Shown: positions 17,003 through 25,773, counted from the stretch's first letter. The stretch: DNA of 36,435 bases from a cf. Phormidesmis sp. LEGE 11477 (GCF_015207105.1 NZ_JADEXO010000059.1:1-36435), one strand, 5' to 3'. Translations and numbers: made by a program. Notes: a model not told the origin generated them from the sequence alone.

Positions 17003-17844
17003 TAGCTAGAACATAGTAACTAGAACATAATAAGCAGATAGAACATATAGCTTTAGCCGCTGGGCTCTCGGCCACTTATCTCCCCATATGTCCTACCCTA
17101 TCTAACCCTATCTAAAAAAATACCTCAGAAGATATACCTCGAAGGTTTCACTTATTGCAAATGTACAAGACTAGCTGGTTATGCAGGCATAGCCCTCTCT
17201 TCGAGTATGCATTTGATAGACTAAGTACAAATCTTCAATCATTCTTTAAAGGCACTCTATTTATAAGATTTCTTATCAAACAGATGCTAGACTTCACTCA
17301 GTTATCTTGGTTATTTAGTGATATATCTTTTCTCGATGTATCTCTATTCCGATGTGTCTCTGCTCTAGATTGTTCGACTCTAATTTGTTCGAGCAGTCGT
17401 TCAGACATAGTTGTTTGAATACCGCCGTTTAGACGCTGTTTAGACACTAATGTGTTTGAGCGCTGAACTCTTGAATACTATGACTCTAATACGCAGTCTT
17501 TACGCAGTTTTTAACTGGTAAGACTTTTAGTAAAACGGGTAGGTATCAGTTAACAAAGGTTCAACCGGTAGGCTGTAATAGCCAATAGTCAGTCCTAGAC
17601 AGCAGCCTATTACCACTGTTGGTTTACTCTAGCACTTCTAGCCTCCGTTGAGGTTACGGTTGATCAAATTTTTATTCGGAAGATAACAGCAGACCTTTAA
17701 TCAGTGTGTGCCTCACTCTATAGATACTAGCTGCTAGCGTTCTACTGAGTTACGTTAAACCTACAACGATCCCAATTACTGTCCCTACTATATCCATACC
17801 ATTGAGCTGTGAAGATATATAGAGCAGGGGATACTATTAAAACG
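17003..17844. other. Long spacer between signalling genes
   Basis: About 840 bases, AT-rich, without a gene I trust. It contains three copies of tagaacata at about 17-base spacing (about 17007-17040), a short repeated tacgcagt element near 17491-17510, and several TTG-rich short repeats near 17370-17410. It must hold the promoter of the next kinase. A TTG-started frame at 17155-17418 has no ribosome site and looks unlike a real protein. Confidence 0.5.
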
Positions 17845-19116
17845 ATGCCTGAGAGACTGACCCAACCTATAAGTATTCTGGTTGTAGACGACGATGCAAT
17901 CGATCGGATGGCCCTACAAAGATCGCTGAAAGATACCTCTTTGAACACAGTTGTTCAAGAGGCCGTGAATGCGGAGGAAGCTTTGAAGACAGTCTTTGAC
18001 TCCAAGTACGACTGCATATTTGTAGACTATCACCTGCCTGGGCAAAATGGACTAGCCTTTGTTAGAAAGGTGCGTCAAGAAGGAATTGATACGCCTTTGG
18101 TGGTATTGACAGGTCAGGGCAGCGAGCAGACCGCAGTGGAACTGATGAAAGCGGGTGCGTCTGACTATCTACCTAAGAGTAAACTTTCTTCAGAGACGCT
18201 GACTCGGATTGTTCGCAGCGCCTTACGGATGTATCAGGCCGAGATTCTAGTTAAGCAAACAAATCAGCGATTGTCGGAAAAGAACAAGCAGCTAGAAAAG
18301 ATAAACCGAGAGCTAGAAAGAAAGCAACAGCAGATCTATCGTCAAAATCTTCAATTGCAAGAGGTCTCCCGTCTAAAGTCTGAGTTTCTAGCGACTATGT
18401 CCCACGAGCTGAGAACACCGCTTAATGCTATCATCGGTTTCTCCCAAATTTTGTTAGGTGGGAAAAAAGGAGACATCAACAAGACTCAGCAAGATATGCT
18501 GGGCCGGGTTCTTTCTAATGGCCGTCACCTATTAGAACTTATTAGTGACATTCTAGAACTCTCAAAGATAGAGGCAGGTAGGCTAGAGTTAGAGCCCCGT
18601 CAGATGGATCTTGTCAGCCTGGTCGAAGAGACTGTTGAAGAGCTGCGATCGCTTGCTACACCCAAAAACCTTGATCTAAAAGTGAGCATCACCTTAGATA
18701 ATCCGACTGTTAAGAATGATCCAACTAGGCTACGACAAGTTTTGATTAACTTACTTTCTAACGCGATTAAGTTCACTCATAAAGGATCTATTACTGTTTT
18801 AGTCGAATCTTTGTCAGCAGAGCACAGCTGTAAGAACGGGAGAGAAGATATCTTGCTTTCGATTTCTGATACTGGCTGCGGTATTAGCGAGGTAGATCAG
18901 CCATATATCTTTGAAGCGTTTCATCAAAGCGATCAAAAGACAAATCGACACCATGCCGGCACAGGGTTGGGGTTAGCTATCACCTATTCGCTGGTGAAGA
19001 TGATGTGCGGTGAGATTACATTAGAAAGCCGAGTGAATAAAGGCTCTACCTTTGGGGTTAAAATCCCTCGTGAAGTCTGCGTGGACGCGGCTTCTATAGA
19101 TACTGTTAGCCGATAG
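17845..19116 (+). CDS. Receiver-histidine kinase (response regulator fused to kinase)
   Basis: A 423-residue soluble protein with an N-terminal receiver and a C-terminal kinase. The receiver has Asp15-17, phosphoacceptor Asp61 (FVDYHLPGQNG), Thr89 and Lys111. A coiled coil rich in Gln, Lys and Glu (about 133-178) links it to HisKA with His187 in LATMSHELRTPLNAIIGFSQ. The ATPase domain shows NLLSNAIKFTH, DTGCGI and HAGTGLGLAI. It has no sensor domain, so its input is probably phosphorylation of the receiver by another kinase. A GTG at 17809 would add 12 residues; ATG 17845, with AGGGGA about 12 bases upstream, fits the receiver boundary better. The following gene has the same architecture. Confidence 0.93.
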   Translation: MPERLTQPISILVVDDDAIDRMALQRSLKDTSLNTVVQEAVNAEEALKTVFDSKYDCIFVDYHLPGQNGLAFVRKVRQEGIDTPLVVLTGQGSEQTAVELMKAGASDYLPKSKLSSETLTRIVRSALRMYQAEILVKQTNQRLSEKNKQLEKINRELERKQQQIYRQNLQLQEVSRLKSEFLATMSHELRTPLNAIIGFSQILLGGKKGDINKTQQDMLGRVLSNGRHLLELISDILELSKIEAGRLELEPRQMDLVSLVEETVEELRSLATPKNLDLKVSITLDNPTVKNDPTRLRQVLINLLSNAIKFTHKGSITVLVESLSAEHSCKNGREDILLSISDTGCGISEVDQPYIFEAFHQSDQKTNRHHAGTGLGLAITYSLVKMMCGEITLESRVNKGSTFGVKIPREVCVDAASIDTVSR

Positions 19117-19332
19117 CTTCTGGTCGATATCTCTTATCGGATATCCCCACAGCTGATATAGCGTTTCTAATACTGTGCGATGGATACAGAACTCTTCAAG
19201 CTGCTATCGCAGGTTACGTCTCTGGTTAGACCACAAGCACAGTCGGCTAGAGATAGACTTCATCTAGAGAAAAATACGGACTTGTGGGTTCGACCAGGTT
19301 ACTTAATATATAAATATACTTTTTGAAAGTTT

Positions 19333-20523
19333 GTGCTATCCAACTCAGTAAAAATTCTAGCTGTTGATGATGTTCCAGATAACCTTTTTATCTTGGAATC
19401 TATATTAACTGACGTAGACGAATACGATATTAGCTGTGTAGAGAATGGCAAAATAGCGATTGAAAAAGTTTTAGAAAACCCACCTGATCTGATTTTACTA
19501 GATGTAATGATGCCAGGGATAGATGGCTATGAGGTGACTAGGCGCATCAGAGAAAATCGAGCGCTTCCTTATATCCCAATATTGCTAGTAACCGCTCACG
19601 ACCACTCTAGTCTAGCTGAAGGACTTGATTCTGGCGCGGATGACTTTATCCGTAAGCCTTTTGACATTGATGAGCTGATGGCTAGGGTGCGATCGCTCAT
19701 TCGTCTGAAGCATTCTTTGGATGAACAGTCTGAGATGATCCGACAGCGTGATGACTTTGTCGCCCGGCTCACGCATGACTTACGCACGCCGTTAGTGGCC
19801 GCTAATAGAATGCTTAGCCTTTGTCTAGAAGATGCCTTTGGAACCCCACCTGATTCAGTCAAAGAAGCACTTTCTAGTATCATTACCAACAATGAAAATC
19901 TGTTACAGATGACTAACACGCTGCTTCAGGTTTACCGCCATGAAGCTGGGCACAAGAAGCTAAGCAAATCAGCGTTCTCAGCCTATACTCTAGTCAACGA
20001 AGTAGTCAGAGAGCTGAAGCCGCTAGCTGACGATAAAGGCATTGATCTAAGCATAGAGGCTCTCTCAACTGATGGCAAAGCTCAAGTGGAGAGTACCTCT
20101 ACGTCTTACTGGATTGAGGGCGATCGCATTGAGCTCAGACGGTTACTTACTAACCTACTTGGTAATGCCATCAAATTCACTGACTCAGGCTGTGTGACCG
20201 CCCAAATCTCTGTTAATAGTTCAAAGGTTGGTAGTTCAAAGGTTGGTAGTTCAAAGGTTGATAGTTCAAAGATTGAACAAGTGCCATTGGCTGAAGTGGT
20301 AGAAATTGCCATCAAAGATACCGGTCCCGGCATTGAATTAGAAGCTCAAAAAAGAATCTTTGAGTGGTTCTATCAAGGATCTCATATGAAGTCAGGTAGT
20401 GGTCTTGGTCTTCACCTATCTAAACGCATTGCTGAAATGCACGAAGGCACTTTGACTTTAGAATCTAAGGTAGGCAAAGGTAGTACTTTTACCTTGATGC
20501 TCCCCGTCGCCGGCAGGTTCTAG
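19333..20523 (+). CDS. Receiver-histidine kinase, second copy of this architecture
   Basis: A 396-residue protein beginning at GTG 19333. The receiver carries Asp12/Asp13, phosphoacceptor Asp57 in LLDVMMPGIDG, Thr87 and Lys108. HisKA has His148 in ARLTHDLRTPLVAANRML. The ATPase domain has NLLGNAIKFTD, KDTGPGIE and GSGLGLHLSKRIAE. A four-copy SSKV/SSKI repeat interrupts the ATPase domain between the N box and the G1 box. It shares only architecture with the upstream receiver-kinase, so it is not a recent duplicate. The gap to that gene is about 215 bases. Partner and output are unknown. The tandem arrangement suggests a multi-step relay with the PAS kinase and the Rcp1-like receiver. Confidence 0.92.
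   Translation: MLSNSVKILAVDDVPDNLFILESILTDVDEYDISCVENGKIAIEKVLENPPDLILLDVMMPGIDGYEVTRRIRENRALPYIPILLVTAHDHSSLAEGLDSGADDFIRKPFDIDELMARVRSLIRLKHSLDEQSEMIRQRDDFVARLTHDLRTPLVAANRMLSLCLEDAFGTPPDSVKEALSSIITNNENLLQMTNTLLQVYRHEAGHKKLSKSAFSAYTLVNEVVRELKPLADDKGIDLSIEALSTDGKAQVESTSTSYWIEGDRIELRRLLTNLLGNAIKFTDSGCVTAQISVNSSKVGSSKVGSSKVDSSKIEQVPLAEVVEIAIKDTGPGIELEAQKRIFEWFYQGSHMKSGSGLGLHLSKRIAEMHEGTLTLESKVGKGSTFTLMLPVAGRF
20215..20274 (+). repeat. 15-bp in-frame tandem repeat, four copies
   Basis: Units 20215-20229, 20230-20244, 20245-20259 and 20260-20274 are variants of ggtagttcaaaggtt; the middle two are identical. They encode NSSKV-GSSKV-GSSKV-DSSKI within the ATPase domain of the receiver-kinase. Confidence 0.96.
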
Positions 20524-20729
20524 CTACCATATCTGACCAGAACGAAGCAATCGAGCTTAAGAGGAGTGTTCACAGGAGTACCTTTTACTCCGCTGTTTAC
20601 TACATCGCCTTATTTGATATCTAGCATACGTCTTCTGACCGCCAAAATAGATCCAAAAGATAGAGGTTTAGAAGCGCTGTAAACTTTAATATGAGTGTAT
20701 TGGAAAACATAATTGGAGAATGCTTAGTT

Positions 20730-20912
20730 ATGAGTATTGAAGATAAGGCAAAGGCAGCTGCTAAAGACGTTGAAGGCAAAGTCCAGGAAGCAGCTGGTGA
20801 TGCGACAGATAATTCTGAAGCTCAAGCAAAAGGTAAAGCTAAGCAGGCTGAAGCCTCTGCAACAAAAACAAAAGAAAACGTCAAAGACAATGTAAAAGAC
20901 GCTATAGACTAA
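20730..20912 (+). CDS. CsbD family stress protein
   Basis: A 60-residue, highly charged Ala/Lys/Glu-rich protein starting MSIEDKAKAAAKDVEGKVQE and ending with a run of KENVKDN-type helical repeats. The KAKAAAKDVEGKVQEAAGD pattern matches the CsbD-like family, small soluble proteins that are abundant under general or osmotic stress; their biochemical role is unknown. GGAG about 11 bases upstream of ATG 20730 supports this start; an upstream ATG at 20691 is open but adds an atypical segment. It is convergent with the small membrane protein at 21172, with two hairpins between them. Several stress-type genes lie within 2 kb, notably dps. Confidence 0.88.
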   Translation: MSIEDKAKAAAKDVEGKVQEAAGDATDNSEAQAKGKAKQAEASATKTKENVKDNVKDAID

Positions 20913-20964
20913 ACGATAGCTGCACCTGAGCAACATAAGAGTTGCCTGCTATCAAATAGCTTAA

Positions 20965-20996
20965 ACGACCACAGTAGAAATTTCTACTGTGGTCGT
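20965..20996. terminator. Perfect 32-bp palindrome between convergent genes
   Basis: Arms acgaccacagtagaaa (20965-20980) and tttctactgtggtcgt (20981-20996) are exact reverse complements with no spacer. It lies about 50 bases after the CsbD stop. It probably acts as a terminator or an RNA-stabilising hairpin for csbD mRNA. A dimeric protein-binding site is the alternative. Confidence 0.7.
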
Positions 20997-21038
20997 CTAT
21001 ATATAAGATACGACAGAAACCGTTTATTCTATGGACAC

Positions 21039-21083
21039 AAAAAAGGTTAGAGACATATATAAAGGCGTCTCCAACCTTTTTTT
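21039..21083. terminator. Bidirectional rho-independent terminator
   Basis: A run of A's plus GGTTAGAGAC (21044-21053) pairs with GTCTCCAACC (21067-21076) across one mismatch, followed by seven T's (21077-21083). The A-run on one side and T-run on the other give a U-tract in both directions, as expected between the convergent csbD and 21172 genes. Confidence 0.85.
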
Positions 21084-21171
21084 AGATTAACAAGTTTAGG
21101 ATTAACAAGGTAGTCGACTATTAGCTGAGGGAATATCCAGCAGCAATAGCGTTTGCTTGAGAAGTTGTTGC

Positions 21172-21354
21172 TTACTTCTTCACATCGGGCACGATATCCG
21201 GTCTCTCTTTATCCTCCCAACCTACAGGCCGCTTAGAGTTGTACCACGCAATTGAGCCTATTGTTACTGCTGCAATAAAGCCCACGATTCCAATCGTAGT
21301 CAAAGAAAAGGCATAAGGTGCCTTTTCCACGACAGTTTCTAGTAGCAGAGTCAT
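21172..21354 (-). CDS. Small single-helix membrane protein, possibly Psb35-like
   Basis: A 60-residue protein with one transmembrane helix (about residues 16-39, SLTTIGIVGFIAAVTIGSIA) and a polar C-terminus WYNSKRPVGWEDKERPDIVP. GAGGA lies 7 bases before the ATG, so the gene is credible. The AWYNSKRP.GWEDK.RPD tail looks conserved among cyanobacteria. I associate it with the Ssl2148/Psb35 type of small protein that helps stabilise the CP47 assembly module of photosystem II, but this is recall and not proven from the sequence. A plain single-helix protein of unknown function is the alternative. It is transcribed toward the bidirectional terminator, and its promoter must lie in the 320-base spacer shared with the dps 3' end. 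Confidence 0.75.
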   Translation of the reverse strand: MTLLLETVVEKAPYAFSLTTIGIVGFIAAVTIGSIAWYNSKRPVGWEDKERPDIVPDVKK

Positions 21355-21677
21355 AAAGTATCCTCATTCGTATTTTATTTGTTGATTATTGCAGATAGGT
21401 AATTGTTTAAGCCTCTCTCTATTAGATGATTTTTATCAATATTTCCCAACAGTTTGTTCTATCTATAGATGTATTCTTTTTTCGCTTGACGGTAGCAGCG
21501 GGCACCATCAAAATTCTGCACAGACCTTACTCTCACCTTTGAATGTCAAAGACAATTTAGGGGATGTAGTGAACTACATCCCCTATAAATCAACCTATGA
21601 CAACTAGGTTATGAGAGCTTTCTAATCTGGCATTACCAAGTCAGCATTATCTGAGTATGATAGCGCCTAGACAACGC
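21355..21677. other. Spacer between dps and the small membrane protein gene
   Basis: About 320 bases with no convincing gene. It holds the 12-bp-arm hairpin at 21559-21584 and, presumably, the promoter for the minus-strand gene ending at 21172. A 72-codon plus-strand frame here (21389-21607) lacks a ribosome site. Confidence 0.5.
21559..21584. terminator. Strong hairpin downstream of dps
   Basis: aggggatgtagt (21559-21570) and actacatcccct (21573-21584) are exact reverse complements separated by two bases. It is about 95 bases past the dps stop on the minus strand. There is no U-tract, so it may end transcription inefficiently or protect the mRNA end. Confidence 0.6.
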
Positions 21678-22214
21678 TTATACAGTCGTAGGCACTTTCA
21701 GATCGGTTTCGCGATCGCCACTAGGCGTGAGTGTGGTACCTTCGACAAAGGAACGTAGCATCCAAGCCATTTCCTCATGCTGCTCCATCAGACCAGTCAA
21801 GAAATCAGCAGTGCCCTCATCGTGATATTTATCACCACACTGATCGACGTGATCACGAAGGTTGCGAATTACCTGCTCGTGGTCGCTAACTAAACGCTTG
21901 ACCATCTCTTCTGCAGTAGGCAGATCGCCAGGGTGCTCGCGCAGAGTAGCATTTTCCTCAAAGCCTTTGGCAGTACCAATAGGATAGCCACCCAGCATTC
22001 TAATTCTCTCTGCGATCGCATCAATATTCATGCTAATCGCTTCATAGTGCTGATCCCACAGCTCATGCAAAGTTCTAAACTGAGGGCCAATCACGTCCCA
22101 GTGATACTTCTTCGTCTTGATGACTAGCAGGTAAGAATCAGAAAGATCTGCGTTAAGTAGGCTGACTACGCCCTGTCTTTGTTCTTCCGTTAAACCAATG
22201 CTAATAGGGTTCAT
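21678..22214 (-). CDS. dps: Dps family ferritin-like DNA-protection protein
   Basis: Dps proteins form 12-subunit shells that oxidise and store iron using hydrogen peroxide and may bind DNA. The 178-residue product carries the inter-subunit ferroxidase set at the expected spacing: His38 (KYHWDV), His50 (TLHELW), Asp65 and Glu69 (NIDAIAERI), followed by RMLGGYPIGT. A C-terminal tail of about 20 residues (GDRETDLKVPTTV) has few basic residues, so DNA binding through the tail is doubtful. The Tyr and Trp near the site are present. It is monocistronic on the minus strand, about 180 bases upstream-to-downstream from glgB. It probably protects photosystems and DNA against iron-driven oxidative damage. 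Confidence 0.95.
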   Translation of the reverse strand: MNPISIGLTEEQRQGVVSLLNADLSDSYLLVIKTKKYHWDVIGPQFRTLHELWDQHYEAISMNIDAIAERIRMLGGYPIGTAKGFEENATLREHPGDLPTAEEMVKRLVSDHEQVIRNLRDHVDQCGDKYHDEGTADFLTGLMEQHEEMAWMLRSFVEGTTLTPSGDRETDLKVPTTV

Positions 22215-22396
22215 ATATTACTTAATCGTTTTGTACGCTATCTACAAGCCCCATTTAACTATCTTCACGCAAAGCTTTCGTCTATCAAAGGAAACGTCCT
22301 TCAGTAAAAGAAATAGTGTCTAAAGACGGATTTGCTGCTGAGCAAGTCGAATCTTTAAGCTCTCTTCTCACTTAGAGCTCTCTTTTTAATTAGAGC

Positions 22397-24715
22397 TCAC
22401 CTAAGTCGACTGGAATTTAAAGCTGCCTCAGTCTTCTGCACATCTAGCTTCAGCATGATGACGCTCAGTGGCGGCAATGTTAAATCTAGCGAATAGGGTC
22501 GCTCGTGAAAAGCCCAATCTTCAGACCATTTTCCGCCAAGATTACCGATATTAGCGCCGCCAAACTCTCTCGCATCGCTATTAAAGATCTCACGATAATA
22601 TCCCTTTTGAGGAATACCCACCCGATAGTGACTATGGGGCTGCGGAGTAAAGTTACACACCGTCAGAATAAACTCTTCGCTCTTTTTGTCATAGCGGATA
22701 AAAGAAACCACACTATGACGATTGTCACTGCAGTCTACCCACTGAAATCCCTCTTGAGAAAAGTCTTGGGTATGCAGTGCTGGCTCACGGCGGTAGAGAG
22801 TATTGAGCCGCTCAACGCAGTGCTTCAAATTTTTGTGCTGATCAAACTGCAGTAAATGCCACTCTAGATCTCCCCAGACATTCCACTCACTCCACTGACC
22901 AAACTCCATACCCATGAAAAGGGTTTTCTTACCAGGATGGGCATACATATACGTGTACAGTGCTCGCAAGTTGGCCATCTTCTGCCAGTCGTCGCCGGGC
23001 ATCTTGCCAATCATATGACTTTTGCCATGTACCACTTCATCGTGGGATAGCGCTAGCATAAAATTCTCACTAAACGCATACCAAATGCTAAAAGTGACAT
23101 TGTTCTGGTGAAACTGTCTAAACCAAGGATCCATGCTGAAATAGTCAAGCATGTCATTCATCCAGCCCATGTTCCACTTCAGATTGAATCCTAAACCGCC
23201 CACATAAGTCGGCCAAGAAACCATCGGCCAAGAGGTGGATTCCTCTGCAATCGAGAGCGCTCCAGGATAGTGACTAAACAGTACGTGATTGACCTGCTTT
23301 AGACACTCTGCTGCTTCGATATTTTCTCGACCACCATACTCATTGGCAACCCATTCACCAGGCTTGCGATTGTAGTCTAAGTACAGCATCGACGCGACTG
23401 CATCAACGCGAATTCCATCAATATGAAACTTATCAAACCAAAAAAGGACGTTTGCAATCAAAAAGTTGCGAACCTCATTACGTCCATAATTGAAAACCAG
23501 CGTGCCCCACTCTTTATGCTCACCTTTACGCGGGTCGGCATGTTCATATAGATGCGTTCCATCGAAAAATGCTAGGCCGTGCGTATCCTTCGGAAAATGA
23601 CCTGGTACCCAGTCAACAATGACGCCAATGCCATGCAAATGGCACTGATCGACAAAATACATAAAGTCTTCCGGGCTACCATAGCGAGAAGTTGGCGCAT
23701 AGTAGCCTGTAACTTGATAGCCCCAAGAACCATCAAACGGGTGCTCAGCGACGGGCAAAACCTCAATATGAGTAAACCCCATTTCCTTGACGTAAGGTAT
23801 TAGCTTTGCTGCTAGTTCTCGATAGGTCAAGAAGCGGGCACCGGGTTTAAGATCAGCAACGGTTACCACAGGCGCATCGGTGCCATCGGCCTGTTTGGCA
23901 GGCTTGGCCGAAGATTCATGCATCCAAGAGCCTAGATGTACCTCGTAGACAGCGACAGGCTGCATCATCGGCTCGCTCTGACGACGATGGTCTAACCAGT
24001 TTTGATCGGTCCATTCGTACTGGTCAAGATCAGCGACGATAGAAGCAGTATCCGGTCTTACCTCCCTAGCAAAACCGTAAGGATCAGACTTTTCGTAGAT
24101 GTGTCCATCATGGTTTTTTACTTCGTATTTGTAGCGAGCACCGACCGCTAGCTGAGGAATGAACAAATCCCAAATACCGCTGTTGCCGCGACGCATTTGA
24201 TGCTTGCGACCGTCCCAACTGTTGAAATCACCGATTACTGAGACATTGCGAGCGTTAGGTGCCCAGAGCGCAAAATACACCCCTGCTACGCCACCTTGCT
24301 TCATGGGATGGGCACCCATTTTTTCATAGATACGATGATGGTTACCCTCAGCAAACAGGTGCTCATCGAAGCCAGTAATTACAGGAGACTTAAAGGCGTA
24401 GGGGTCATAAGCAACGTGCTCGCTGCCACCGCTTTTATATCGGATCTGATAGTTCGCTAGTCCCTTTTCGTCCTCGATAGCTTCGTCAATGGTTGCCTCA
24501 AAGAACTGGGGATGCTGTTCGTTAGTCATCAGGTATTCTTTGCGAGTCTCTGGACGAACTACCCAGGCTGTATCCGCATTGGGTAGGTAGGCTCGAACCA
24601 CCCAAACCTGTTTGCCGTCGCGATCAATAGAGTGTGGCCCTAACACCTCGAAGGGATTGTGGTGTTGATTTCTTACAACCCGCTCAATTTGTTCTAGAGC
24701 AATCGTGGACGCCAT
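22397..24715 (-). CDS. glgB: 1,4-alpha-glucan branching enzyme
   Basis: This enzyme cuts alpha-1,4 chains and re-attaches them by alpha-1,6 bonds during glycogen synthesis in the cytoplasm. The 772-residue product is full length. It has an N-terminal carbohydrate-binding segment (NPFEVLGPH) and a second CBM48 near residues 145-230 ([20 protein letters not shown]). The GH13 barrel carries nucleophile Asp438 ([11 protein letters not shown]), acid/base Glu491 (IAEESTSWP) and Asp559 ([10 protein letters not shown]), at exactly the spacing of the E. coli enzyme (405, 458, 526). The C-terminal beta domain ends [13 protein letters not shown] 24715 is the natural start. No other glycogen gene is beside it. 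A GAGCTCT/AGAGCTC inverted repeat overlaps the stop codon. Confidence 0.98.
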   Translation of the reverse strand: MASTIALEQIERVVRNQHHNPFEVLGPHSIDRDGKQVWVVRAYLPNADTAWVVRPETRKEYLMTNEQHPQFFEATIDEAIEDEKGLANYQIRYKSGGSEHVAYDPYAFKSPVITGFDEHLFAEGNHHRIYEKMGAHPMKQGGVAGVYFALWAPNARNVSVIGDFNSWDGRKHQMRRGNSGIWDLFIPQLAVGARYKYEVKNHDGHIYEKSDPYGFAREVRPDTASIVADLDQYEWTDQNWLDHRRQSEPMMQPVAVYEVHLGSWMHESSAKPAKQADGTDAPVVTVADLKPGARFLTYRELAAKLIPYVKEMGFTHIEVLPVAEHPFDGSWGYQVTGYYAPTSRYGSPEDFMYFVDQCHLHGIGVIVDWVPGHFPKDTHGLAFFDGTHLYEHADPRKGEHKEWGTLVFNYGRNEVRNFLIANVLFWFDKFHIDGIRVDAVASMLYLDYNRKPGEWVANEYGGRENIEAAECLKQVNHVLFSHYPGALSIAEESTSWPMVSWPTYVGGLGFNLKWNMGWMNDMLDYFSMDPWFRQFHQNNVTFSIWYAFSENFMLALSHDEVVHGKSHMIGKMPGDDWQKMANLRALYTYMYAHPGKKTLFMGMEFGQWSEWNVWGDLEWHLLQFDQHKNLKHCVERLNTLYRREPALHTQDFSQEGFQWVDCSDNRHSVVSFIRYDKKSEEFILTVCNFTPQPHSHYRVGIPQKGYYREIFNSDAREFGGANIGNLGGKWSEDWAFHERPYSLDLTLPPLSVIMLKLDVQKTEAALNSSRLR

Positions 24716-24959
24716 ATAGATGACCTGACTTAAATGACCTAACTTGCGTGAAATTTGTGAGAAATTTGATATAGCTGTTAGCTTAACAAAGCTTAGTTGT
24801 TTAGGCGAATTTTCTTCGGTGGAAGGATGATAGTAACAATTAGCTAGTTCAACTTCGAGTAGTTTTTTGTAGGTTCACTACTCGATAAACTACTCTACTG
24901 GCTTAGCAACCCATGTTCTTAGCAGCAGCGACTTGGTAATAGAGTGACGGCATCATAGT

Positions 24960-25397
24960 CTATTTTTCTACGCTGATGGGCAGCTCTTTGGTAGGTGAAA
25001 TTGCCTGCGGCTGCTCCGAAATTACCGGCTGCTCCGAAATTGCCGGCTGCTCTTTGATAAAAGGAATGACAGGTTTTAGGATGCGTCTAAGACGCAACAG
25101 GTAGACGAGTTGACGGATATCTGATCTGAGTTGAGGGGATCTTCCCTCTCTTTCTAAACTAGCCTGCAGTTGTGCATATTCAGCCGCTGTCAGCAGCTCA
25201 CCGGTCAGCGGCGATCTAGCTTCTACGATGATCTCTGTACGCAAAATCTCTTCAGGCACATCAATATCAGCTATCGGGTTTTCTGGCACATCGGCCCAGG
25301 CGACTTGTACCTGGAGGAAGCTACTCACTATGCCAGCTATTCCGACCAAGTAGCTGATTCTCTGACTTGTGGGTCTTTTATGACGGATGTCTTTCAT
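24960..25397 (-). CDS. Secreted protein of unknown function
   Basis: A 145-residue protein with a basic N-terminus (MKDIRHKRPTSQR), a hydrophobic core and a likely signal peptidase site after VAWA or so near residue 35. The mature part has LRTEIIVEARSPLTGELLTAAEYAQLQASL, a pattern I associate with conserved cyanobacterial exported proteins without known function, followed by an Arg/Leu-rich helix (RQLVYLLRLRRILKPVIPFI). The C-terminus is a Pro/Glu/Gln-rich repeat tail (ISEQP units). It is not linked to glgB, which starts 244 bases before it in the opposite sense of transcription order. AAGGA precedes the ATG. Function cannot be inferred. Confidence 0.75.
   Translation of the reverse strand: MKDIRHKRPTSQRISYLVGIAGIVSSFLQVQVAWADVPENPIADIDVPEEILRTEIIVEARSPLTGELLTAAEYAQLQASLEREGRSPQLRSDIRQLVYLLRLRRILKPVIPFIKEQPAISEQPVISEQPQAISPTKELPISVEK
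25009..25058 (-). repeat. 18-bp in-frame tandem repeat, two and a half copies
   Basis: ggctgctccgaaattacc (25009-25026) and ggctgctccgaaattgcc (25027-25044), then a partial ggctgctc (25045-25052). On the minus strand they encode successive EQP-(A/V)IS units in the tail of the secreted protein. Confidence 0.9.
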
Positions 25398-25773
25398 ATC
25401 CTTATTAGTCTATATACCCTATAGCGCCCGTTCTCTCTCCCGCTTTTACCTTCTTACTATCTACAGGTGCTCTTATGCCTGAGCTATCCAAAACTATCTA
25501 TAGAGAGCGGTAGCTGATCAGCGCGGGGTAGCTTGTCTATAGGCGGTAAAAAGGATAGGCGGCAAAAAGGCGGCAAAATGGGTCTTCAGGTCTGCTTTCA
25601 GTTGATAGTCTGTAAGTGATGCCCTTCTTGAGACAGCTACCATAGTGTCCCATAGTGTATCAACAAACTTCTTTGAGCTCTTCTAGATTTGTGGAATGTG
25701 GACGGATGCATTAATGTGATGCCGCAGATAGTTGATCTTTACAATAAATAGATACATAGGAAACACCAACGTC
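25398..25773. other. Divergent spacer between two secreted-protein genes
   Basis: About 375 bases, no gene recognised. It contains an imperfect 16-base direct repeat, ataggcggtaaaaagg (25539-25554) and ataggcggcaaaaagg (25555-25570), followed by a partial third copy. Promoters for both flanking genes must lie here. Confidence 0.55.

Noticed and set aside
17155-17418. 87-codon open frame on the plus strand
   Set aside because: It starts with TTG, has no ribosome site, and its translation is rich in Ser, Leu, Phe and Cys without any motif. It looks like chance in AT-rich spacer.
20106-20333. Antisense frame with repeated FELPT units
   Set aside because: It is the reverse reading of the 15-bp repeat in the receiver-kinase.
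21389-21607. 72-codon open frame on the plus strand downstream of dps
   Set aside because: It has no ribosome site, runs through the strong hairpin at 21559-21584 and has an improbable composition.
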